DNA of 12,524 nt from an uncultured Lachnospiraceae bacterium (GTDB lineage: Bacteria; Bacillota; Clostridia; Lachnospirales; Lachnospiraceae): contig CAKRYY010000050.1 of assembly GCA_934432885.1 (NCBI GenBank), positions 1-12,524 on the forward strand, read 5' to 3'. Both the position numbers and the translations under genes were made by a program. The notes under the pieces are model-generated. The model did no database searches and was not told the origin of the DNA. It saw only the letters and a program-made list of their open reading frames with translations. This document shows, one piece after another, positions 1 through 5,369 of this stretch. How positions within the stretch are numbered: the first letter of the stretch is position 1; each line of letters opens with the position of its first letter.

Positions 1-671
1 AGTATGTACATCAGACTTCCTGGGGTATGACCACACGTCTCATCGGTGCGATCATCATGGTACACGGCGATGATTCCGGTCTGGTGCTGCCTCCGAGAAT
101 TGCACCGACACAGGTTATGATTATTCCGATTCAGCAGAAGAAGGAGGGTGTGCTTGAGAAAGCATATGAGCTTCGTGACCTCTTAAAATCTAACTTCAGC
201 GTGAAGGTGGACGATTCTGATAAGAGCCCGGGCTGGAAATTCTCTGAGCAGGAGATGCGTGGAATTCCGGTACGTGTAGAAATCGGACCGAAGGACATCG
301 AAGCTGGAAGGTGCGTAATCTGCCGCAGAGATACGCGCGAAAAGATAGAGACTCCATTGGAAGCGCTTTCTGAGAAATTAAGTGAAGTGCTGGAAACCAT
401 GCAGAAGGAAATGCTGGAAAGAGCGCGTAAGCATAGAGATGCACATACCTATACGGCTAAGAATATGGATGAGTTTGAAAAAATCTTTAATGAAAAGGCT
501 GGCTTCGTAAAAGCTATGTGGTGCGGAGAACAGGCATGTGAAGATGCGATTAAGGAAAAACTCAGCGTAACCAGCCGCTGCATCCCGTTTGAGGAGGAGC
601 ACATTGCGGATACCTGCGTATGCTGCGGTAAACCTGCTAAGAAGATGGTATACTGGGGCAGAGCTTATTAA
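1..671 (+). CDS. proS: Prolyl-tRNA synthetase, archaeal/type 3 form, C-terminal part (5' truncated by window edge)
   Basis: Charges tRNA-Pro with proline in the cytoplasm. The gene enters from the left edge; the reading frame is open from base 3, so the first ATG inside the window (27) is internal, not a start. Visible are the class II motif 3 region ([15 protein letters not shown]), the anticodon-binding domain opening ([16 protein letters not shown]), and the zinc-binding C-terminal domain of type 3 ProRS. Four cysteines stand in the expected spacing: counting from the ATG at 27, C166 and C171, then C197 and C200. The protein ends in Tyr (VYWGRAY), as is usual for this type. The bacterial-type enzyme with an editing insertion looks different, so the type call is firm. 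The stop is 20 nt before ackA, so the two are probably cotranscribed. Confidence 0.95.
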   Translation, partial: YVHQTSWGMTTRLIGAIIMVHGDDSGLVLPPRIAPTQVMIIPIQQKKEGVLEKAYELRDLLKSNFSVKVDDSDKSPGWKFSEQEMRGIPVRVEIGPKDIEAGRCVICRRDTREKIETPLEALSEKLSEVLETMQKEMLERARKHRDAHTYTAKNMDEFEKIFNEKAGFVKAMWCGEQACEDAIKEKLSVTSRCIPFEEEHIADTCVCCGKPAKKMVYWGRAY

Positions 672-691
672 AAAATGAAAGAGGTATAAAA

Positions 692-1891
692 ATGAAGGTA
701 CTCGTCATTAACTGCGGAAGTTCTTCTTTAAAATATCAGCTCATAGACAGCGAAACGGAAAATGTTCTGGCAAAGGGACTGTGCGAACGTATTGGAATTG
801 AGCAGAGTGCAATTACCCATCAGCCAATGGGCGGCGAAAAAAAGACCACTCAGGTAGATATGCCGGACCATACGGCTGCGGTCAAGCTGGTAATTGAAAA
901 ACTGACAGATGCGTCAGTTGGAGTGATAAAGACGCTGGATGAAATCGATGCTGTAGGACACAGAATCGTTCATGGCGGTGAAGCCTTTGCGGGCAGCGTG
1001 ATTCTGACAGAGGATGTCATGGAAGCGATTTCGGCGTGCAGCGATTTGGCACCGCTTCACAATCCGGCAAATCTGATTGGAATTCGCTCCTGCCAGAAAA
1101 ATATGCCGGGCGTGCCGATGGTGGGTGTATTTGATACAGCTTTTCATCAGACGATGCCGAAAAAGGCATATCTTTATGGGCTCCCTTATGAATATTATGA
1201 AAATTATAAGGTACGCCGCTACGGTTTTCATGGTACGAGCCATGATTTTGTATCGAAGCGTGCGGCAGAAATACTTGGAAAGACACGCGACGAACTGCGG
1301 ATTATTGTCTGCCATCTTGGGAACGGCGCTTCCGTATCCGCTGTGGATCATGGAAAGAGCGTAGATACGTCGATGGGACTTACTCCATTGGAGGGACTGA
1401 TTATGGGAACCCGCAGCGGAGACCTTGACCCTGCGATTATCTCCTTCCTTGCAGGAAAGCTGGGCATCGGCGCAGACGAGGTCATTTCTATCTGCAATAA
1501 GAAGTCCGGTGTTTTAGGCTTATCTGGTGGACTTTCAAGCGATTTCCGTGACCTTGCGCAGGCTGCGGAGGATGGAAATGAACGTGCAGCGGACGCACTG
1601 GAAGCTTATGCTTACCGTGTTGGAAAGTATATCGGCGCATATACGGCGGCGATGAACGGTGTGGATGTGATTGCATTTACCGCAGGCGCAGGTGAGAATA
1701 ATGCAAAGGTACGTGAGCTGATTGGACAGTATATCGGTTATCTCGGAACGAATATCGACCCTGAGAAAAATAAAATCAGAGGCGAGGAAACGATTTTGTC
1801 CGATGAGGGCGCAAAGGTCGTAACCATGGTCGTTCCGACAAATGAGGAGCTTGCGATTGCAAGAGAGACTGTTCGGCTGGTGCAGAAATAG
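692..1891 (+). CDS. ackA: Acetate kinase
   Basis: Cytoplasmic enzyme converting acetyl phosphate and ADP to acetate and ATP, the ATP-yielding last step of acetate fermentation. At 399 residues it is the normal family length. Residues known to matter in the Methanosarcina enzyme can be seen at matching places: N7 in the LVINCGSSS phosphate-binding start, R91 (GHRIVHGGE), D148 (VFDTAFH), H180 (YGFHGTSHDFVS), R241 (MGTRSGDLDP), and the C-terminal NEEL glutamate near 385. The ATG is preceded by a GAGG ribosome site about 7 nt away. The usual partner pta (phosphotransacetylase) is not in this window; ackA instead follows proS by 20 nt. A terminator lies directly after the gene. Confidence 0.97.
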   Translation: MKVLVINCGSSSLKYQLIDSETENVLAKGLCERIGIEQSAITHQPMGGEKKTTQVDMPDHTAAVKLVIEKLTDASVGVIKTLDEIDAVGHRIVHGGEAFAGSVILTEDVMEAISACSDLAPLHNPANLIGIRSCQKNMPGVPMVGVFDTAFHQTMPKKAYLYGLPYEYYENYKVRRYGFHGTSHDFVSKRAAEILGKTRDELRIIVCHLGNGASVSAVDHGKSVDTSMGLTPLEGLIMGTRSGDLDPAIISFLAGKLGIGADEVISICNKKSGVLGLSGGLSSDFRDLAQAAEDGNERAADALEAYAYRVGKYIGAYTAAMNGVDVIAFTAGAGENNAKVRELIGQYIGYLGTNIDPEKNKIRGEETILSDEGAKVVTMVVPTNEELAIARETVRLVQK

Positions 1892-1928
1892 AAGCTGGAT
1901 ATGACGAGTTAGAATAAATAAAATAAAA

Positions 1929-1964
1929 CGGATTGCACGCTTTTTCTGTGCAATCCGCTTTTTG
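1929..1964. terminator. Bidirectional intrinsic terminator between ackA and the tlpA-like gene
   Basis: A perfect 10-bp stem (CGGATTGCAC at 1929-1938 with GTGCAATCCG at 1948-1957) and a 9-nt loop is followed on the plus strand by CTTTTTG. On the minus strand the same stem is followed by a T-rich run (TTTTATTTTATTTA). It therefore suits both convergent genes, ackA and the minus-strand lipoprotein gene ending at 1978. Confidence 0.9.
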
Positions 1965-1977
1965 ATGCTATAGGTTT

Positions 1978-2778
1978 TTACTCCGCAAAAGGATCCTGCT
2001 CGATGATGGCGTCAATACGGTCTAAAAGGTCATCGATTGCAGCGTCATCGTTGATGCTGCCGACAATTTCCTCACCGATGATGCCACCGTTTCGGTCAAC
2101 CAGATAGGTTGTAGGGAATGCCATTATATTATCTGCAAACTGCCCTGCCTCGCTGGAGGAATCGAAATAAATGTTGCGGTAGGATGCCTCCTGCTTTGCC
2201 ATAGCGTTTGCTGCTTTTGAAATTTCACGGGAACTGCCGTCCAGCGTATAAACGTTGATGCCGATGACTTCACCTGCGCCTGCTTCAACAAGCGCTTCAT
2301 TTAACGCGCTCAGAACAGGAAGCTCTCCGATACAGGGAGGGCAGGTGGTAAACCAGAAGTTTACGACGGTTACTGCATTCTGTGAAAACAGACTGCTGTC
2401 AACATCATTGCCGTCAAAATCCTTTCCTGTAAATGCCGGGAATGGATTTTCAGGTGCCTGCGCTGTATTTAATTTTTCCAGGACGCGCTCCTTCATGGAT
2501 ACATTCGTAACGGCTCTGGCAGTGTCGGTCTCCTGTAAGGAAGCTTCTTCCTGCACGGCTGTTTCTGCCAAACTATCCTCTTCCTGCACTTTGTCGCTTT
2601 CTGCTTCGGATTCAGGAAGGGCGGCTTCCTCAGAGGCAGTATCTGCTTCTGTGCTTTCTTTTACCTGCGCTGTATCTGGTGACGCATTGCCTTTGGCGGA
2701 GCCGCAGGCTGTAGCGGCACACAGAATACCAGCCGCAAACAGCATGACAATAGATTTCTTAAGTTCTTTTACCTTCAT
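1978..2778 (-). CDS. TlpA-like thioredoxin-fold lipoprotein
   Basis: Probable extracytoplasmic, membrane-anchored thiol-disulfide oxidoreductase of the TlpA/ResA group. The 266-residue product has a lysine-rich start, a hydrophobic signal segment (about 9-21) and a lipobox-like ATAC with the lipidated cysteine at 25. A long acidic, Glu/Ser/Ala-rich linker follows (about 30-90). The thioredoxin domain covers about 110-262, with the active site FTTCPPC (C146, C149) and the cis-proline loop FPTT (P222). Start ATG has a GGAG site (AAGGAGAATGAAACT). It lies 13 nt after the 4Fe-4S membrane protein gene and is last in the operon, so the membrane protein is a natural electron donor. The CPPC centre and lack of a DsbB partner suggest reduction rather than oxidation, but that is inference; the substrate is unknown. 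Confidence 0.9.
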   Translation of the reverse strand: MKVKELKKSIVMLFAAGILCAATACGSAKGNASPDTAQVKESTEADTASEEAALPESEAESDKVQEEDSLAETAVQEEASLQETDTARAVTNVSMKERVLEKLNTAQAPENPFPAFTGKDFDGNDVDSSLFSQNAVTVVNFWFTTCPPCIGELPVLSALNEALVEAGAGEVIGINVYTLDGSSREISKAANAMAKQEASYRNIYFDSSSEAGQFADNIMAFPTTYLVDRNGGIIGEEIVGSINDDAAIDDLLDRIDAIIEQDPFAE

Positions 2779-2791
2779 AGTTTCATTCTCC

Positions 2792-3682
2792 TTATATATG
2801 TTTGTTTATTTCCCCAGTGCTTTTTTGTAATAAGGAACTACCTTTTCGTCTGCCACAGGTAAACCTAAGTGCTGCTGCAGGGCAGGCGTTTAAACATTCG
2901 CCGCAGCGGATACATTCAGGATGGCTCTGTGAGCAGGTAATGTCTACACCCATTTTACAGGTGTGTCTGCATTTGCCGCAGGAGGTGCAGGCTGCTTTAT
3001 CATAGCTTATCTGCAAAAAGGAGACCTTGTTAAACAAGGCGTAAAAGGCTCCTAACGGGCATAAGTATTTGCAGAAAGGGCGGTAAAGAAGTATGGCAAG
3101 CAGAATAATTGCCATAAGCAACACACTTTTCCATACAAACAGCCCTCCAAGGGCTGAACGGATGCCGGAATCAATCAGTGAAAGCGGAATTGCGCCTTCC
3201 AAAACTCCCTGCGGACATAAATATTTGCAGAAAAATGGTTCGCCCATGCCGAGCGTATTGACCGCAAGCGCGGGCAGAAGCAATACGGCAATGAGAAAAA
3301 CCAGATATTTAAGGCAGCGCAGAGGCATAAGACGCTCGTCCGAAAACTTCCTGCATGGAATCCGGTAAAGCAGATCCTGAAACCATCCAAAGGGACACAG
3401 AAAACCGCAGATAAATCTTCCAAACAGCGTACCAAATAAAATCAGCGTTCCTGTAACATAGTAGGAAATGTGAAAATCAGCGTCGCCTATCACAGCCTGT
3501 AAGGCACCGATTGGGCAGGAGCCGGCGGCAGCAGGACAGGAATAACAATTCAGTCCCGGCACGCAGACCAGCTTGCCACTGCCTCGATAGAGCTTTCCGC
3601 GAAAAAAATTTGGCAGATGAAAATTTGTAAGGAGCGCAGATATTGCCTGAATCCACCCTCGAAATCGTGTTTTCTTATCCAA
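2792..3682 (-). CDS. Polytopic 4Fe-4S membrane protein (NapH/CcoG-like)
   Basis: Probable membrane electron carrier. I place the start at the TTG at 3682, giving 296 residues. Upstream in-frame sequence overlaps the small CxxC gene, and the TTG shares bases with that gene's stop (TTGGATAA), with GGAG 10 nt before. Numbering from this start, an N-terminal Cys group is C40, C46, C49, C56 (CVPGLNCYSCP). Three further C-x3-CP pairs lie at membrane edges: C92/C96, C152/C156, C204/C208. A C-terminal two-cluster ferredoxin domain follows, with C232, C235, C238, C242 and C257, C260, C263, C267. Hydrophobic spans are near 70-95, 123-145 and 179-201. This is the NapH-type layout. It lies between a membrane CxxC protein and a TlpA-like lipoprotein, so electron transfer across the membrane to extracytoplasmic thiols is the likely job, with donor unknown. 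Confidence 0.85.
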   Translation of the reverse strand: MDKKTRFRGWIQAISALLTNFHLPNFFRGKLYRGSGKLVCVPGLNCYSCPAAAGSCPIGALQAVIGDADFHISYYVTGTLILFGTLFGRFICGFLCPFGWFQDLLYRIPCRKFSDERLMPLRCLKYLVFLIAVLLLPALAVNTLGMGEPFFCKYLCPQGVLEGAIPLSLIDSGIRSALGGLFVWKSVLLMAIILLAILLYRPFCKYLCPLGAFYALFNKVSFLQISYDKAACTSCGKCRHTCKMGVDITCSQSHPECIRCGECLNACPAAALRFTCGRRKGSSLLQKSTGEINKHI

Positions 3683-3821
3683 TGCCGACACACTCCAGAC
3701 ACAGCCGCACTGCTTTTGAAAAAACAAGGTCTGGCTCGCCCCGCAGGATACCGCAGAAAATCATAAGAACTCCCAAAACCAGCAGTATTCCGGAAAGCGG
3801 CAGCGTTGTCTTTGCTTTCAT
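3675..3821 (-). CDS. Small membrane protein with C-terminal CxxC (CD1871A-like)
   Basis: A 48-residue gene below usual ORF cutoffs. It starts at ATG 3821 with a strong GGAGGG site 9 nt upstream and ends at TAA 3675. One membrane span is seen (about residues 7-26, PLSGILLVLGVLMIFCGIL), followed by a short polar stretch and the ending CLECVGIG, with C41 and C44 as the CxxC. The shape and ending recall the family that databases name after C. difficile CD1871A, small CxxC proteins of unknown function; that match is from memory and was not searched. Its stop overlaps the TTG start of the 4Fe-4S gene, so the two are translationally coupled. It may pass electrons to or assemble with the membrane iron-sulfur protein. 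The gene position, ribosome site and coupling make it real; its role is inference. Confidence 0.82.
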   Translation of the reverse strand: MKAKTTLPLSGILLVLGVLMIFCGILRGEPDLVFSKAVRLCLECVGIG

Positions 3822-3869
3822 TTACAATGCCCTCCAGTTTCCTGATACAATAAGCACATACTTTGCTTT

Positions 3870-3875
3870 AGTATA
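3870..3875 (-). promoter_or_regulatory. Possible -10 box of the redox module
   Basis: On the minus strand TATACT stands about 50 nt upstream of the small CxxC start. No good -35 box is seen at 16-18 bp (AACACA at 17), so either an activator is needed or the operon is mainly read from the LytTR gene upstream, which has no clear terminator after it. Confidence 0.35.
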
Positions 3876-3929
3876 ACATGACTGGGTGGAGATGTGTTGA
3901 AAAACATGCCTGCGTTAAAAAGAAAATAA

Positions 3930-4640
3930 TTAAATTGTTTTGTCAATGGAAAATTGCTGATAAGCCTTCAGAACGTTTGCACGGCTCCGTCTGCTGATGG
4001 GTTGTATACTGCCATCCTGCATGATAAAGTCATTGTCCTGCTGCCTGGAGACAAACTGCATGTTGATGAGGACGCCTCTGGAGCACAGCAGAAACCGCTC
4101 GTCCTTTAAAAGAGGGTCAGTAAGCTCCTTAAAGCTGGCATAGCTTTCCAGAACCTGACCGGTTAAATGAATATAGACAAAGCGTCCTGTATGGAGAACG
4201 TACAGGATAGCGCTTTTGGAAACAGAGGCAATGCCATTGCGGGTGCGCACGGTGATGGTGTCGTCCTTTTTTTTCGGAAAACAGAAATCAAGCGCCTGCC
4301 GGAATTTACTCTGTTTGGAATTTTTCAAAAGATAATAGGTAGCATTGACACTGAAGCTGTCAAGGACATACTCGTCACTGCTCGTCAGAAAAATGATTTT
4401 GCAGAGAGGGTCCTTTTTGTAGAGAACCTTGGCAACGGCAAAGCCGTCCGGCTCCCCCATATAAATATCAAGGAAGGCAATCTGAAACCGTCCGGGCGCA
4501 AATTGCTCTAAAAACTCACTGCCGCCAGTGAATTCGGAAACCTCATAAGGGATTCCGCGCCGTTTCATATCCTGTTGGAGCTGTTCGCTTAAAAGAAGAC
4601 GATCAACAGCATTGTCGTCAATGATTGCAATATGAACCAT
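3930..4640 (-). CDS. LytTR-family response regulator, no kinase nearby
   Basis: DNA-binding response regulator of the AgrA/LytR class, 236 residues. The receiver domain is about 1-122, with acidic residues D8 and D9 (IAIIDDN), phospho-acceptor D58 (FLDIYM), switch T86 (FLTSS) and conserved K106 (LLKNS). The LytTR DNA-binding domain is about 127-231, with ITVRTRNGIASV, a YVLHTGRFVYIHL strand pair and FLLCSRGVLINMQFV. The start has a GGAAAGG site about 9 nt upstream. Such regulators usually pair with a HPK10-type sensor kinase; none is in the window, so the signal is unknown. It reads in the same direction as the redox module, 108 nt before it, and could control it or the promoter at 5051 behind it. 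LytTR proteins bind paired direct repeats about two helical turns apart, which fits the repeat pair at 5017-5046. Confidence 0.93.
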   Translation of the reverse strand: MVHIAIIDDNAVDRLLLSEQLQQDMKRRGIPYEVSEFTGGSEFLEQFAPGRFQIAFLDIYMGEPDGFAVAKVLYKKDPLCKIIFLTSSDEYVLDSFSVNATYYLLKNSKQSKFRQALDFCFPKKKDDTITVRTRNGIASVSKSAILYVLHTGRFVYIHLTGQVLESYASFKELTDPLLKDERFLLCSRGVLINMQFVSRQQDNDFIMQDGSIQPISRRSRANVLKAYQQFSIDKTI

Positions 4641-4794
4641 CTGCTTTTGCCTTTCCTAGATGAAACAATGTCTGCGCGTACGCTTGTATCCGGCAGAGCG
4701 GAAAACCAATGTTTGCGCGTATGCTTATATCCGGCAGAGCCGCAAAATGAATATCTTTACATTAGACTCGCAAAGCCGCGCTGACGCGCTGCAT

Positions 4795-4811
4795 CACCTG
4801 CTTCGCAGGTG
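4795..4811. repeat. Perfect hairpin CACCTGC/GCAGGTG
   Basis: A 7-bp perfect stem with a TTC loop inside the repeat cluster. It is flanked by GCAAAGC at 4770-4776 and GCTTTGC at 4811-4817, which form a wider inverted repeat around it. Confidence 0.7.
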
Positions 4812-4870
4812 CTTTGCTCGTTAATATGCGCAGAAAAACAAATGTCTGCTTCGCAGCCGCTTATCCGGCA

Positions 4871-4897
4871 GAGCCGCAAAAATACTTTTTGCGGCTC
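4871..4897. repeat. Perfect 12-bp hairpin GAGCCGCAAAAA/TTTTTGCGGCTC
   Basis: Arms 4871-4882 and 4886-4897 with a TAC loop. The GC-rich outer half and A/T inner half are unlike a terminator, where the T run lies outside the stem; it looks like part of the repeat element. Confidence 0.75.
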
Positions 4898-4910
4898 GCA
4901 AAGCTCGTCA

Positions 4911-4966
4911 AAAGATGAAAAACACAAAAAATCATGCAAGCAGATTTTTGTGTCCTTCATCTTTTT
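4911..4966. terminator. Long stem-loop, terminator-like, in the repeat cluster
   Basis: AAAGATGAA (4911-4919) pairs with TTCATCTTT (4956-4964), continuing inward as ACACAAAAAATC against GATTTTTGTGT with a one-base bulge. The loop is about 9 nt (4934-4942), and T residues run on to 4966. It could stop transcription on the plus strand, but no plus-strand gene precedes it. It may simply be the right half of the repeat element. Confidence 0.5.
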
Positions 4967-5016
4967 CCTCTGCCGGATACGCACATTATAACATAAATTT
5001 TGAATTTAGATACCAT

Positions 5017-5046
5017 TTAATCAAAAAAAATGCCGCTTAATCAAAA
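5017..5046. promoter_or_regulatory. Pair of direct repeats TTAATCAAAA, candidate operator
   Basis: TTAATCAAAA occurs at 5017-5026 and again, identical, at 5037-5046: a 20-bp period, about two helical turns. The second copy ends 4 bp before the -35 box at 5051. LytTR regulators bind paired direct repeats of similar size and spacing, and one is encoded 377 bp away, divergently. The sequence is not an obvious match to the AgrA consensus, so the assignment is inference. Confidence 0.4.
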
Positions 5047-5050
5047 CTCG

Positions 5051-5078
5051 TTGCCAATTTTTAGTGAACTGGTATTAT
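5051..5078 (+). promoter_or_regulatory. Sigma-A-type promoter TTGCCA-N16-TATTAT
   Basis: The -35 TTGCCA (5051-5056) and -10 TATTAT (5073-5078) are separated by 16 bp, with expected transcription start near 5085. No gene start follows within the terminated region, so the product appears to be a short RNA ending at 5177. Confidence 0.55.
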
Positions 5079-5084
5079 GAAAAA

Positions 5085-5177
5085 GGAGAGCAGGTAAAAT
5101 TTGCCTGTGGTATGAGAATTAGAAATAGGGAGTATTTCATAATAGAGCAGGAAGCGCAGGCTTCCTGTTTTGTTTTT
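5085..5177 (+). ncRNA. Candidate small RNA of about 90 nt
   Basis: Defined by the promoter at 5051-5078 and the terminator at 5148-5177. The predicted RNA has three stem-loops: CAGGTAA/TTGCCTG (with one G-U pair), an imperfect TATGA/TCATA stem, and the terminator hairpin. It has no reading frame that closes before the terminator. I do not recognise an RNA family. It could be a trans-acting regulator or an attenuated leader of cca. Confidence 0.4.
5148..5177 (+). terminator. Intrinsic terminator upstream of cca
   Basis: A perfect 8-bp stem CAGGAAGC (5148-5155) with GCTTCCTG (5160-5167), loop GCAG, followed by TTTTGTTTTT. It is about 190 nt before cca and has no protein gene upstream on this strand. 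Confidence 0.8.
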
Positions 5178-5191
5178 ATATCATAAAACTG

Positions 5192-5220
5192 TTGACTTTC
5201 AGGGACACAGAGCATTTTAT
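5192..5220 (+). promoter_or_regulatory. Possible promoter TTGACT-N17-TTTTAT
   Basis: The -35 TTGACT (5192-5197) and -10 TTTTAT (5215-5220) have 17-bp spacing, just after the small-RNA terminator. It would give a longer leader for cca than the promoter at 5244. Confidence 0.35.
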
Positions 5221-5243
5221 CGGGCTGTGAGGCTCTTTATTTT

Positions 5244-5272
5244 TTGCCAAAAAGCAGGGAATGGTATATGAT
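5244..5272 (+). promoter_or_regulatory. Likely cca operon promoter TTGCCA-N17-TATGAT
   Basis: The -35 TTGCCA (5244-5249) and -10 TATGAT (5267-5272) have the ideal 17-bp spacer. Start is expected near 5279, leaving a 90-nt leader before the cca ATG at 5370. Confidence 0.6.
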
Positions 5273-5369
5273 AGAAAACGAAAGATTAGTAATAAGGCGG
5301 ATGGAGAAGTCCACTAGGAAAAAGCAGGATAAAGAAAGCAAGATAATATAGAAGAAATGGGAGCGTTTC

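Larger units (their letters stand above)
4667..4987. repeat. REP-like extragenic repeat and palindrome cluster
   Basis: Gene-free, palindrome-rich DNA. Three direct copies of a ~41-bp unit (starting AATGT, containing TATCCGGCAGAGC and ending CGCAAAA) begin at 4667, 4708 and 4841; the first two are in exact tandem. The first differs slightly at its end (GCGGAAAA). A partial inverted copy (CTCTGCCGGATACGCACATT) lies at 4968-4987, so the cluster is bounded by opposite ends. Between them are GC-rich hairpins, listed separately. No transposase is present. This resembles dispersed extragenic repeats of Lachnospiraceae genomes, but other copies cannot be checked here. Confidence 0.7.

Noticed and set aside
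914..1351. Minus-strand 145-residue frame within ackA
   Set aside because: Shadow of the well-conserved acetate kinase frame, with no ribosome site.
2255..2830. Plus-strand 191-residue Ser/Ala-rich frame opposite the TlpA-like gene
   Set aside because: Low-complexity antisense of the acidic linker and signal peptide; the minus strand has the lipobox, CPPC and ribosome site.
3643..3876. Plus-strand 77-residue frame opposite the small CxxC gene
   Set aside because: It is the shadow of the minus-strand small gene and the 4Fe-4S gene start, and has no ribosome site.
5112..5186. A 24-codon frame (MRIRNREYFIIEQ...SCFVFIS) in the candidate small RNA, with a late cysteine like a cyclic pheromone precursor
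   Set aside because: Its last codons are the terminator hairpin and T tract, so the RNA would end before the stop codon, and there is no good ribosome site or AgrD-type tail.
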